A DNA stretch of 64,000 nt, taken from assembly GCA_022432975.1 (NCBI GenBank), contig CM039512.1:39433936-39497935 (forward strand), in the 5' to 3' direction. Below the pieces are notes generated by a model that worked only from the letters and a program-made list of their open reading frames with translations, was not told the origin of the DNA and made no database searches. Positions 1-14,640 of the stretch are shown here, piece after piece. This DNA is from Begonia masoniana. Lineage: Eukaryota; Streptophyta; Magnoliopsida; Cucurbitales; Begoniaceae. Both the position numbers and the translations under genes were made by a program. Position 1 is the stretch's first letter, and every line of letters begins with the position of its first letter.

Positions 1-3000
1 TAAGGACCCAATAACCCTCATGGATGCGTAATTCAGATTTATTATTGCGTTTGAAGAAGTATAAGAAACTTCACTTCAATCGATTTGTTCTAAAACAATT
101 TAGCGTATCAAGCAAATGAGGTTCACTGTTACATGACTTGTGGTTAGAACCAAAGTTATCCATTTCACCTTCAAGGATTTAACTTGAAGTGGTGTGAACG
201 ACCTGTATTGAGTACCTAATAACCTTCATGGACGCGTAATTCACACTTAGTAATGCGTTTGAAGAACTATAAAAAAACTTCACTTCAATCGATTTGTTCT
301 AACAGAACTGAACGTATCAAGTAAATGAGGTTCACTATTACATGACTTGTGGTTAGAACCAAAGTTATCTATTTCACCTTCAAGGTTTTAACTTGAAGTA
401 GTGAGAACGACCTGTATTGAGTACCTAATAACCTTCATGGACGCGTAAATAAGACTTAGTAAAGCGTTTGAAGAAGTATACGAAACTTCACTTCAATCGA
501 TTTGTTCCTACGAAACTGAACGTAACAAGCAAGTGAGGTTCACTGTTACAAGACTTTTGTTAGAACCTAAGTTACCATTCAACCTTCAAGGTTTTAACAT
601 GAAGTGGTGAGAACGACCTGTATTGAGTACCTAATAACCTTTATTGACGCGTAATTAAGAGTTAGTAAAGCGTTTGAAGAAGTATAAGATACTTTACTTC
701 AATCGATTTGTTCCAAAAGAACTGAACGTATCAAGCTAATGAGGTTCACTGTTACATGACTTGTGGTTAGAACCTAAGTTATCCATTTAACCTTAAAGGT
801 TTTAACTTGAAGTGCTGAGAACGACGTGTATTGAGGACCCAATAACACTCATGGATGCGTATTTCAGATTTAGTAATGCGTTTGAAGAAGTATAAGAACT
901 TCACTTCAATCGATTGTTCAACAGAACTGAACGTATCAGCAATGAGATTCACTGTTACATGACTTGTGTTTAGAAGCTAAGTTATCCATTTCACTTTCAA
1001 GGTTTTAAACTTGAAGTGGTAGGAACGACCTGTATTGAGTACCTAATAACCTTCATGGACGCGTAATTAAGACTTCGTAAGCGTTTAAGAAGTAAAAAAC
1101 TTCACTTCAATCGATTCTGTTCCAAAAGAATTGAACGTATCACAGCAAATGAGGTTCACTGTTACATGACTTGTGGTTAGAACCTAAGTTATCCATTCAC
1201 CTTCAAGTTTTTAACTTGAAGTGAGTGAGAACGACCTGTATTGAGTACCTAATAACCCTTATGGACGCGTAATAAGAATTAGTAATGCTATTTGAAGAAC
1301 GTATAAGAAACTTCACTTCAATCGATCTGTTCTAACGAAACTGAACGTATCAGCAGTGTAATGGTTCACTGTTACAGACTATGTTGTTAGAACCTAAGTT
1401 ATCCATTTCACCTTCACGGTTTTAACTTGAAGTGGTGAGAACGACCTCTATTGAGTACCTAATAACCTTCATGGACGCGTAATTAAGACTTAGTAAGCGT
1501 TTGAAGAAGTCTAAGAAACTTTCCTCAATCGATCTGTTCAACAGAACTGAACGTATCAAGCAAATGAGGTTCACTGTTACATGACTTGTGGTTAGAACCT
1601 AAGTTATCCATTTCACCTTCAAGGTTTTAACTTGAAGTGATGAGAACGACGTGTATTGAGGACCCAATACCCCTCATGGACGCGTAATTAAGATTTAGTA
1701 ATGCGTTTGATGAAGTATAGGAAACTTTACTTAATCGATTTGTTCCAACAGAACTTAATGTAACATGCAAATGAGATTCTTTGTTACATGACTTGTGGTC
1801 AGAACCTAAGTAATCCATTTCACTATCAAGGTTTTAACTTGAGGTGGTGAGAACGACGTGTATTGAGGACACAATAACCCTCATAGACGCGTAATTAAGA
1901 TTTAGTAATGCGTTTGAAGAAGTATAAGAAACTTCACTTCAATCGATTTGTTCTAAACGAACTGAACGTATCAAGCAAATGAGGTTCACTGTTACATGAC
2001 TTGTGGTTAAAAACTAAGTTATCCATTTCACCATCGAGGTTTTATATTGAAGTGATGAGAACGACGTGTATTGAGGACCCAATAACCCTCATGGATGCGT
2101 AATTATGATTTTGTAATGCGTTTGAAGAAGTATAAGAAACTTTACTTCAATCGATTTGTTCTAATAGAACCGAACGTATCAAGAAAAGAAGGTTCACTGT
2201 TACATGAGTTGTGGTTAAAACCTAAGTTATCCATTTCACCTTCAAGGTTTTAACTTGAAATGATGTGAACGACGTGTATTGAGGACCCAATAACCCTCAT
2301 GAAAGAGTAATTAAGATTTAGTAATGCATTTTAAGAAGTATAAGAAACTTCACTTAAATCGATTTGTTCTAAAAGAATTGAACATATCAAGCAAATAAAG
2401 TTCACTGTTACATGACTTGTGGTTAAAACCTAAGTTATCCATTTCACCTTCGGGGTTTTATATTGAAGTGATGAGAACGACGTGTATTGAAGACCCAATA
2501 ACCCTCAGGATGCGTAATTAAGATTATAGTGCGTTTGAAAGAAGTATAAGAAACTTCACTTCAATCGATTTGTTCTAAACAGAACTGACGTATCAAGCAA
2601 ATGAGGTTCACTGTTACATGACTTGTGGTTAGAACCTAAGTTATCCATTTCACCTTCAAGGTTTTAACTTGAAGTGGTGAGAACGACGTGTATTGAGTAC
2701 CCTAATAACCTTCATGGACTCGTAATTACAGATTTAGTAATGCGTTTGAAGAAGTATAAGAAACTTCACTTCAATCGATTTGTTCTAACAGAACTGAACG
2801 TATCAAGCAAATGAGGTTCACTGTTACATGACTTGTGTTAGAACCTAAGTTATCCATTTCACCTTCAAGGTTTTAACTTGAAGTGGTGAGAACGACCTGT
2901 ATTGAGTACCTAATAACCTTCATTGACGCGTAATTAAGACTTAGTAAGCGTTGAAGAAGTATAAGAAACTTTTCTTCAATCGATTTGTTCCAAAAGAACT

Positions 3001-6000
3001 GAACGTATCAAGCAAATGAGGTTCACTGTCACATGACTTGTGTTTAGAAGCTAAAATATCCATTTCACCAATAAGGTTTTAACTTGAAGTGGTGAGATCG
3101 ATGTGTAATGAGGACCCAATAACTCTCATGAAGGCGTAATTAAGATTTAGTAATGCGTTTGAAGAAGTATAAGAAACTTCACTTCAATCGATTTGTTCCA
3201 ACAGAACTAAACGTATCAAGCAAATGAGGTTCACTGTTACATGACTTGTGTTTAGAAGCTAAGTTATCCATTTCACTTTCATGGTTTTAACATGAAGTGG
3301 TGAGAACGACCTGTATTGAGTACCTAATAACCTTCTTTGACGCGTAATTAAGACTTAGTAAAGCGTTTGAAGAAGTGTAAGAAACTTTACTTTAATCGAT
3401 TTGTTCCAAAAGAACTGAACATATCAAGCAAAAGAGGTTCACTGTTACATGACTTGTGGTTAGAACCTAAGTGATCAGTTTCACCTTAAAGGTTTTAACT
3501 TGAAGTGATGAGAACGACGTGTATTGAGGACCCAATAACCTACAGGGATGCGTAATTAAGATTTAGTAAGTGCGTTGAAGAAAGTATAAAGAAACTTCAC
3601 TTCAATCGATTTGTTCAACAGAACTGAACGTATCAAGCAAATGAGGTTTCACTGTTACATGACTTGTGGGTAGAAGCCTAAGTTATCCATTTCACCTTAA
3701 GGTTTTTAACTTGAAGTAGTGAGAAGACCGGGTATGAGGACCTAATAACCTCATGGACGCGTAATTAAGAGTTAGTAAGCTTTGAAGAGTATAAGAAACG
3801 TCACTTCAATCGATGTGTTCAACAGAACATGAACGTATCAAGCAAATGAGGTTCACTGTTACATTACTTGTGTTTAGAAGCTAAGTTATCCATTTCACTT
3901 CCAAGGTTTTAACTGAAGTGGTTGAGTAACGACCTGTATTGAGTACCTATTAACCTTCATTGACGCTAATTAAGACTTAGTAAAGCGTTTGAAGAAGTAT
4001 AAGAAACTTTACTTCAATCGATTTGTTCCAACAGAACTGAACGTATCAAGCATATGATGTTCACTGTTGTATGACTTGTGGTTAGAACCTAAGTTATCCA
4101 TTTCACCTTCAAGGTTTTAACTTGAAGTGATGAGAACGACGTGCATTGAGGACCTAATAACCCTCATAGACCCGTAATTAAGAATTAGTAATGCGTTTGA
4201 TGAAGTATAGGAAACTTTACTTAAATCGATTTGTTCCAACAGAACTTAATGTAACATGCAAATGAGATTCTTTGTTACATGACTTGTGGTCAGAACCTAA
4301 GTAATCCATTTCACTATCAAGGTTTTAACTTGAGGTGGTGAGAACGACGTGTATTGAGGACACAATAACCCTCATAGACGCGTAATTAAGATTTAGTAAT
4401 GCGTTTGAAGAAGTATAAGAAACTTCACTTCAATCGATTTGTTCTAAACGAACTGAACGTATCAAGCAAATGAGGTTCACTGTTACATGACTTGTGGTTA
4501 AAAACTAAGTTATCCATTTCACCATCGAGGTTTTATATTGAAGTGATGAGAACGACGTGTATTGAGGACCCAATAACCCTCATAGACGCGTAATTAGATT
4601 TAGTAATGCGTTTGAAGAGTATAAGAAACTTCACTTCAATCGATTTGTTCTAAAGAACTGAACGTATCAAGCAAATGAGGTTCACTGTTACATGACTTGT
4701 GGTTAAAAACTAAGTTATCCATTTCACCATCGAGGTTTTATATTGAAGTGATGAGAACGACGTGTATTGAGGACCCAATAACCCTCATGGATGCGTAATT
4801 ATGATTTAGTAATGCGTTTGAAGAAGTATAAGAAACTTTACTTCAATCGATTTGTTCTAATAGAACCGAACGTATCAAGAAAAGAAGGTTCACTGTTACA
4901 TGAGTTGTGGTTAAAACCTAAGTTATCCATTTCACCTTCAAGGTTTTAACTTGAAATGATGTGAACGACGTGTATTGAGGACCCAATAACCCTCATGAAA
5001 GAGTAATTAAGATTTAGTAATGCATTTTAAGAAGTATAAGAAACTTCACTTCAATCTATTTGTTCCAACAGAACTGAACGTATCAAGCAAATGAGGTTCA
5101 CTGTCACATGACTTGTGGTTAGAAGCTAAGTTATCCATTTCACCTTTAAGGTTTTAACTTGAAGTGGTGAGAACGACGTATATTGAGGACCCAATAAATA
5201 TCATGGATTCGTAATTAAGATTTAGTAATGCGTTTGAAGAAGTATAAGAAAGTTCACTTCAATCGATTTGTTTCAACAGAACTGAACGTATCAAGCAAAT
5301 TAGGTTCACTGTTACATTACTTGTGTTTAGAAGCTAAGTTATCCATTTTACTTTCAAGGTTTTAACTTGAAGTTGTTAGAACGACCTGTATTGAGTACCT
5401 AATAACCTTCATTGACACGTACTTAAGACTTAGTAAAGCATTTGAAGAAGTATAAGAAACTTTTCTTCAATCGATTTGTTCCAAAAGAACTGAACGTATC
5501 AAGCAAATGAGGTTCACTGTCACATGACTTGTGTTAGAACCTAAGTTATCCATTTCACCTTCAAGGTTTTAACTTGAAGTGATGAGAACGACATGTATTG
5601 AGGACCCAATAACCCTCATGGACACGTAATTAAGATTTAGTATTGCGTTTGAGAAAGTATAAGAAACTTCACTTCAATCCATTTTTTCCAACAGAACTGA
5701 ACGTTTCAAGCAACTGAGGTTCACTATTACATGACTTGTGTTTAGAAGCTAAGTTATCCATATCACTTTCAATGTTTTAACTTGAAGTGGTGAGAACGAC
5801 CTGTATTGAGTACCTAATAACCTTCATTGACGCGTAATTAAGACTTAGTAAAGCGTTTGAAGAAGCATAAGAAACTTCACTTCAATCGATTTGTTCCAAA
5901 AGAACTGAACGTATCAAGCACATAAGGTTCACTGTTACATGACTTGTGTTTAGAAGCTAAGTTATCCATTTCACCTCAAGGTTTTCACTTCAATCGATTT

Positions 6001-8420
6001 GTTTCAAAAGAAATAAACGTATCAAGTAAATGAGGTTCATTGTTACGTGACTTGTGGTTAGAACCTAATTTATCCATTTTACCTTAAAGGTTTTAACTTG
6101 AAGTGGTGAGAATGACTTGTATTGAGGACCTAATAACCCTCATGACCGCGTAATTAAGATTTAGTAATGCGTTTGAAGAAGTATAAAAAACTTCACTTCA
6201 ATCGATTTGTTCCAACAGAACAGAACGTATCAAGCAAATGAGGTTCACTATTACCTGACTTGTGTTTAGAAGCTAAGTTATCCATTTCACTTTCAAGGTT
6301 TTAACTTGAAGTTGTGAGAACGACCTGTATTGAGTATTTAAAAACCTTCATTGACGCATAATTAAGACTTCGTAAAGCGTTTGAAGAAGTATAAGAAACT
6401 TCACTTCAATCGATTTGTTCCAAAAGAACTGAACGTATCAAGCAAAAGAGGTTCACCGTTACATGACTTGTGGTTAGAACCTAAGTTATCCATTTAACCT
6501 TAAAGTTTTTAACTTGAAGTGGTAAGAACGATTAGTATTGAGGAGCCATTAACCCTCATGGACGCATAATTAAGATTTAGTAATGCGTTTGAAGAATAAT
6601 AAGAAACTTCACTTCAATCGATTTGTTTCAAAAGCACTGAACGGTACAAGCAATTGAGGTTCACTGTTACATGACTTGTGGTTAGAAGCTAAGTTATCCA
6701 TTTCACCTTCAAGGTTTTAACTGAAGTGTGAGAACGCCGTATTGAGGACCTAATAACCCCTCATGGACCAGTAATTAAGACTTAGTATAAGCGTTTGAAG
6801 AAGTATAAGAAACTCACTCAATCGATTTGTTCCACAGAACTGAACGTATCAAGCAAAGAGGTTCACATTTACATGCTTGTGGTTAGAACCTAAGTTATCC
6901 ATATTCACCTTCCAGGTTTTAACTGAAGTGGTGAGAACGATAGTTATTGAGGACCTAATAACCTCATGGACGCTATAATTAAGATTTAGTAATGCGTTTG
7001 AAGAAGTAATAAGAAACTTCACATCAATCGATTTGTTCCAAAAGAACTGAACGTATCAACAAATGAGGTTCACTGTTACCTGACTTGTGGTAAGAACCTA
7101 AGTATCCATTTCACCATAATGTTTTAACTTGAAGTGGTGAGAACGACGTGTATTGCAGACCAAACAGCCCTCATGGACGCATAATTAAGATTTCGTAATG
7201 CGTTTAAAGAAGTATAAGAAACTTCACTTCAATCGATTGTTCCAACAGAACTGAACGTATCAAGCACATAAGGTTCACTGTTACATGACTTATGGTTAGA
7301 ACCTAAGTTATCCATTTCACCTTCAAGGTTTTAACTGAAGTGGTGAGAACGACCTGTATTGAGTACCTAATAACCTTCGTGGACGCGTATTTAAGACTTA
7401 GAAAAGCATTTTAAGAAATATAAGAAACTTCACTTAAATCGATTTGTTCTAACAGAACTGAACGTATCAAACATATGATGTTCACTGTTACATGACTTGT
7501 GGTTAGAACCAAAGTTATCCATTTCACCTTCAAGGTTTTAACTTGAAGTAGTGAGAACGACCTGTATTGAGTACCAAATATCCTTCATGGACGCGTAATT
7601 AAGAATTAGAAAAGCGTTTGAAGAAGTATAAGAAACTTCACTTCAATCGATTTTTTCCAACAGAACTGAACGTAACAAGCAAATAAGGTTCACTGTTACA
7701 TGACTTGTTGTTAGAACCTAAGTTATCCATTTCACCTTCATGGTTTTAACATGAAGCAGTGAGAACGACCTGTATTAAGTACCTAATAACCTTCGTGGAC
7801 GCGTATTTAAGACTTAGAAAAGCGTTGAAGAAGTATAAGAACTTCACTTCAATCGATTTTTTTCTAACAGAACTGAACGTATCAAGCAAATGAGGTTCAC
7901 TGTTACATGACTTGTTGTTAGAATCTAAGTTATCCATTTAACCTTCATGGTTTTAACATGAAGTGGTGAGAACGACCTGTATTAAGTACCTAATAACCTT
8001 CGTGGACGCGTATTTAAGACTTAGAAAAGCATTTGAAGAAGTATAAGAAACTTCAATTCAATCGATTTGTTCCAACAGAACTGAACGTATCAAGCAAAAG
8101 AGGTTCACAGTTACATGACTTATGGTTAGAACCTATGTTATCCATTTCACCTTCCAGGTTTTAACTTGAAGTGATGAGAACGATGTGTATTGAGGACCCA
8201 ACAACCCTCATGGACGCGTAATTATGATTTAGTAATGCGTTTGAAGAAGTATAGGCAACTTCACATCAATTGATTTGTTCCAAAAGAACTAAACGTATCA
8301 AGCAAATGAAGTTCACTGTTACGTGACTTGTTGTTAGAACCAAAGTTATCCATGTCACCATAAATGTTTTAACTTGAAGTGGTGAGAACGACGTGTATTG
8401 CAGACCAAACAGCCCTCATG

Positions 8421-8484
8421 GACGCATAATTAAGATTTCGTAATGCGTTTAAGACGCATAATTAAGATTTCGTAATGCGTTTAA
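8421..8484 (+). repeat. 32 bp local tandem duplication inside a monomer
   Basis: A 32 bp segment that begins GACGCATAATTAAG and ends GCGTTTAA occurs twice back to back, at 8421-8452 and 8453-8484. The sister monomer near 7175-7210 has it once. It looks like replication slippage or a read-level error within one satellite monomer. Confidence 0.85.
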
Positions 8485-9690
8485 AGAAGTATAAGAAACT
8501 TCACTTCAATCGATTTGTTCGAACAGAACTGAACGTATCAGGCACATAAGGTTCACTGTTACATGACTTATGGTTAGAACCTAAATTATCCATTTCACCT
8601 TCAAGGTTTTAACTTGAAGTGGTGAGACGACCAGTATTGAGTACCTAATAATCTTCATGGACGTGTAATTAAGACTTAGAAAAGCATTTTAAGAAATATA
8701 AGAAACTTCACTTAAATCGATTTGTTCTAACAGAACTGAACGTATCAAACATATGATGTTCACTGTTACATGACTTGTGGTTAGAACCAAAGTTATCCAT
8801 TTCACCTTCAAGGTTTTAACTTGAAGTAGTAAGAACGACCTGTATTGAGTACCTAATATCCTTCATGGACGCGTAATTAAGAATTAGAAAAGCGTTTGAA
8901 GAAGTATAAGAAACTTCACTTCAATCGATTTTTTCCTACAGAACTGAACGTAACAAGCAAGTGAGGTTCACTGTTACATGACTTGTTGTTAGAACCTAAG
9001 TTATCCATTTCACCTTCATGGTTTTAACATGAAGCAGTGAGAACGACCTGTATTAAGTACCTAATAACCTTCGTGGACGCGTATTTAAGACTTAGAAAAG
9101 CGTTTGAAGAAGTATAAGAAACTTCAATTCAACTGATTTGTTCCAACAGAACTGAACGTATTAAGCAAAAGAGGTTCACAGTTACGTGACTTGTCGTTAG
9201 AACCTATGTTGTCCATTTCACCATCAAGGTTTTAACTTGAAGTAATGACAACGATGTGTATTGAGGACCCAACAACCCTCATGGACGCGTAATTATGATT
9301 TAGTAATGGGTTTGAAGAAGTATAGGAAACTTCACATCAATCGATTTGTTCCAAAAGAACTAAACGTATCAAGTAAATGATGTTCACTGTTACGTGACTT
9401 GTTGTTAGAACCAAAGTTATCCATTTCACCATAAATGTTTTAACTTGAAGTGGTGAGAACGACGTGTATTGCGGACCAAACAGCCCTCATGGGAAAGTAA
9501 TTAAGATTTCGTAATGCGTTTGAAAAGGTATAAGAAACTTCACTTCAATCGATTTTTTTCTAACAGAACAGAACGTATCGAGCAAATGAGGTTCACTGTT
9601 ACATGACTTGTGGTTAAAACCTAAGTTATCTATTTCACATTCAAGGTTTTATCTGCACATGATGGGAACGACGTGTATTGAGGACCCAAT

Positions 9691-12600
9691 ACCCCTCATT
9701 GACTCGTAATTAAGATTTAGTAATGCTTTTGAAGTAGTATAAGAAACTTCCCGTCAATCGATTTGTTCGAACAGAACTGAACGTATCAAGCACATGAGGT
9801 TCACTGTTACATGACTTGTGGTTAGAACCTAAGTTATCCATTTCACCTACAAGGTTTTAACTTGAAGTGGTGAGACGACCTGTATTGAGTACTTAATAAC
9901 CTTCATGGACACGTAATTAAGACTTAGAAAAGCGTTTGAAGAAGTTTAAGAAACTTCACTTCAATCGATTTGTTCCAACAGAACTGAACGTATGAAGCAA
10001 ATGAGGTTCACTGTTACATGACTTGTGGTTAGAACCTAAGTTTTCCATTTCACCTTCAAGGCTTTAACTTAAAGTGATGAGAACGATGTGTATTGAGGAC
10101 CCAATAACCCTCATAGACGCGTAATTATGATTTAGTAATGCGTTCGAGGAAGTATAAGAAACTTCACTTCAATCGATTTGTTCCAAAAGAACTAAACGTA
10201 ATAAGCAAATGAGGTTAACTGTTACGTGACTTGTGGTTAGAACCAAAGTTATCCATTTCACCATAAAGGTTTTAACTTTAAGTGGTGAGAACGACGTGTA
10301 TTGAGGAGCTAATAGCCCTCACGGACGCGTAATTAAGATTTATTAATACGTTTGAAGAAGTATAAGAAACTTCACTTCAATCAATTTGTTCTAACAGAAC
10401 TGAACGTATCAAGCAAATGAGGTTCACTGTTACATGACTTGTGGTTGAAACCTAAGTTATCCATTTCACCTTCAATGTTTTATCTCGAAATGATGAGAAC
10501 GACGTATATTGAGGACCCAATACACCTCATGGACGTGAAATTGAGACTTAGTAAAGCGTTTGAAGAAGTATAAGAAACTTCACTTCAATTGATTTGTTCA
10601 AAAAGAATTGAACGTATTAAGCAAATGAGGTTCACTGTTACATGACTTGTAATTAGAACCTAAGTTATCCATTTCACCTTCAAGGTTTAAACTTGAAGTG
10701 GTAAGAACGACCAGTATTGAGTACCTAATAACCTTCATGGACGCGTAATTAAGACTTAGTAATGCGTTTGAAGAAATATAAAAAACTTCACTTTAATCGA
10801 TTTGTTCTAACAGAACTGAACGTATCAAGCAAATGAGGTTTACTATTACATGACTTGTGGTTAGAACCTAAGTTATCCATTTCACTTTCAAGGTTTTAAC
10901 TTGAAGTAGTGAGAACGACCTGTATTGAGTACCTAATAACCTTCATGTACGCGTAATTAAGACTTAGTAAAGCGTTTGAAGAAGTATAAGAAACTTCACT
11001 TCAATCGATTTGTTCCTACAGAACTGAACGTAACAAGCAAGTGAGGTTCACTGTTACATGAGTTGTTGTTAGAACCTAAGTTATCCATTTCACCTTCATG
11101 GTTTTAACATGAAGCGGTGAGAACGACCTGTATTAAGTACCTATTAACCTTCGTGGACGCGTATTTAAGACTTAGAAAAGCGTTTGAAGAAGTATAAGAA
11201 ACTTCAATTCAATCGATTTGTTCCAACAGAACTGAACGTATCAAGCAAAAGAGGTTCACAGTTACATGACTTGTCGTTAGAACCTATGTTGTCCATTTCA
11301 CCATCAAGGTTTTAACTTGAAGTAATGAGAACGATGTGTATTGAGGACACAACAACCCTCATTGACGCGTAATTATGATTTAGTAATGCGTTTGAAGAAG
11401 TATAGGAAACTTCACATCAATCGATTTGTTCCAAAAGAACTAAACGTATCAAGCAAATGATGTTCACTACTACGTGACTTGTTGTTAGAACCAAAGTTAT
11501 CCATTTCACCATAAATGTTTTAACTTGAAGAGGTGAGAACGACGTGTATTGCGGACCAAACAGCCCTCATGGGCGAGTAATTAAGATTTCGTAATGCGTT
11601 TGAAGAAGTATAAGAAACTTCACTTCAATCAATTTTTTCTAACAGAACTGAACCTATCGAGCAAATGAGGTTCACTGTTACATGACTTGTGGTTAAAACC
11701 TAAGTTATCTATTTCACATTCAAGGTTTTATCTGCACATGGGAAGACGAGTATGAAGACATAACCCTCATGACTCGTAAGTATACGAGTATTGAAGACCC
11801 AATACCCCTCATTGACTCGTAATTAAGATTTAGTAATGCGTTTGAAGTAGTATAAGAAACTTCTCGTCAATCGATTTGTCCGAACAGAACAGAACGTATC
11901 AAGCACATGAGGTTCACTGTTACATGACTTGTGGTTAGAACCTAAGTTATCCATTTCACCTATAAGGTTTTAACTTGAAGTGGTGAGACGACCTGTATTG
12001 AGTACTTAATAACCATCATGGACACGTAATTAAGACTTAGAAAAGCGTTTGAAGAAGTTTAAGAAACTTCACTTCAATCGATTTCTTCCAACAGAACTGA
12101 ACGTATCAAGCAAATGAGGTTCACTGTTACATGACTTGTGGTTAGAACCTAAGTTTTCCATTTCACCTTCAAGGCTTTAACTTAAAGTGATGAGAACGAT
12201 GTGTATTGAGGACCCAATAACCCTCATGGACGCGTAATTATGATTTAGTAATGCGTTCGAGGAAGTATAAGAAACTTCACTTCAATCGATTTGTTCCAAA
12301 AGAACTAAACGTAATAAGCAAATGAGGTTAATTGTTACGTGACTTGTGGTTAGAACCAAAGTTATCCATTTCACCATAAAGGTTTTAACTTTAAGTGGTG
12401 AGAACGACGTGTATTGAGGAGCTAATAGCCCTCACGGACGCGTAATTAAGATTTATTAATACGTTTGAAGAAGTATAAGAAACTTCACTTCAATCAATTT
12501 GTTCTAACAGAACTGAACGTATCAAGCAAATGAGGTTCACTGTTACATGACTTGTGGTTGAAACCTAAGTTATCCATTTCACCTTCAATGTTTTATCTCG

Positions 12601-14640
12601 AAATGATGAGAACGACGTATATTGAGGACCCAATACACCTCATGGACGTGAAATTGAGACTTAGTAAAGCGTTTGAAGAAGTATAAGAAACTTCACTTCA
12701 ATCGATTTGTTCAAAAAGAATTGAACGTATTAAGCAAATGAGGTTCACTGTTACATGACTTGTAATTAGAACCTAAGTTATCCATTTCACCTTCAAGGTT
12801 TAAACTTGAAGTGGTAAGAACGACCAATATTGAGTACTTTATAACCTTCATGGACGCGTAATTAAGACTTAGTAATGCGTTTGAAGAAATATAAAAAACT
12901 TCACTTTAATCGATTTGTTCTAACAGAACTGAACGTATCAAGCAAATGAGGTTCACTATTACATGACTTGTGGTTAGAACCTAAGTTATCCATTTCACTT
13001 TCAAGGTTTTAACTTGAAGTAGTGAGAACGACCTGTATTGAGTACCTAATAACCTTCATGTACGCGTAATTAAGACTTAGTAAAGCGTTTGAAGAAGTAT
13101 AAGAAACTTCACTTCAATCGATTTGTTCCTACAGAACTGAACGTAACAAGCAAGTGAGGTTCACTGTTACATGAGTTGTTGTTAGAACCTAAGTTATCCA
13201 TTTCACCTTCATGGTTTTAACATGAAGCGGTGAGAACGACCTGTATTAAGTACCTATTAACCTTCGTGGACGCGTATTTAAGACTTAGAAAAGCGTTTGA
13301 AGAAGTATAAGAAACTTCAATTCAATCGATTTGTTCCAACAGAACTGAACGTATCAAGCAAAAGAGGTTCACAGTTACATGACTTGTCGTTAGAACCTAT
13401 GTTGTCCATTTCACCATCAAGATTTTAACTTGAAGTAATGAGAACGATGTGTATTGAGGACACAACAACCCTCATTGACGCGTAATTATGATTTAGTAAT
13501 GCGTTTGAAGAAGTATAGGAAACTTCACATCAATCGATTTGTTCCAAAAGAACTAAACGTATCAATCAAATGATGTTCACTGTTACGTGACTTGTTGTTA
13601 GAACCAAAGTTATCCATTTCACCATAAATGTTTTAACTTGAAGTGGTGAGAACGACGTGTATTGCGGACCAAACAGCCCTCATGGGCGAGTAATTAAGAT
13701 TTCGTAATGCGTTTGAAGAAGTATAAGAAACTTCACTTCAATCGATTTTTTCTAACAGAACTGAACCTACCGAGCAAATGAGGTTCACTGTTACATGACT
13801 TGTGGTTAAAACCTAAGTTATCTATTTCACATTCAAGGTTTTATCTGCACATGATGGGAACGACGTGTATTGAGGACCCAATACCCCTCATTGACTCGTA
13901 ATTAAGATTTAGTAATGCGTTTGAAGTAGTATAAGAAACTTCTCGTCAATCGATTTGTCCGAACAGAACAGAACGTATCAAGCACATGAGGTTCACTGTT
14001 ACATGACTTGTGGTTAGAACCTAAGTTATCCATTTCACCTATAAGGTTTTAACTTGAAGTGGTGAGACGACCTGTATTGAGTACTTAATAACCATCATGG
14101 ACACGTAATTAAGACTTAGAAAAGCGTTTGAAGAAGTTTAAGAAACTTCACTTCAATCGATTTCTTCCAACAGAACTGAACGTATCAAGCAAATGAGGTT
14201 CACTGTTACATGACTTGTGGTTAGAACCTAAGTTTTCCATTTCACCTTCAAGGCTTTAACTTAAAGTGATGAGAACGATGTGTATTGAGGACCCAATAAC
14301 CCTCATGGACGCGTAATTATGATTTAGTAATGCGTTCGAGGAAGTATAAGAAACTTCACTTCAATCGATTTGTTCCAAAAGAACTAAACGTAATAAGCAA
14401 ATGAGGTTAACTGTTACGTGACTTGTGGTTAGAACCAAAGTTATCCATTTCACCATAAAGGTTTTAACTTTAAGTGGTGAGAACGACGTGTATTGAGGAG
14501 CTAATAGCCCTCATGGACGCCTAATTAAGATTTATTAATACGTTTGAAGAAGTATAAGAAACTTCACTTCAATCAATTTGTTCTAACAGAACTGAACGTA
14601 TCAAGCAAATGAGGTTCACTGTTACATGACTTGTGGTTAA
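9691..14640 (+). repeat. Higher-order repeat, ~2.08 kb (10 monomers), ~2.4 copies
   Basis: The diagnostic variant ACCCCTCATTGACTCG recurs at 9691, 11804 and 13883, spacings of 2113 and 2079 bp, which is about 10 monomers. Other diagnostic variants recur in the same order inside each copy: GGCTTTAACTTAAAGTG, GAGGAGCTAATAGCCCTCAC and TATTAATACGTTTGAAG. The two full copies are almost identical. The third copy matches until about 14640 and then diverges. The first spacing is 34 bp too long because of an irregular patch at 11738-11803. Confidence 0.85.
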
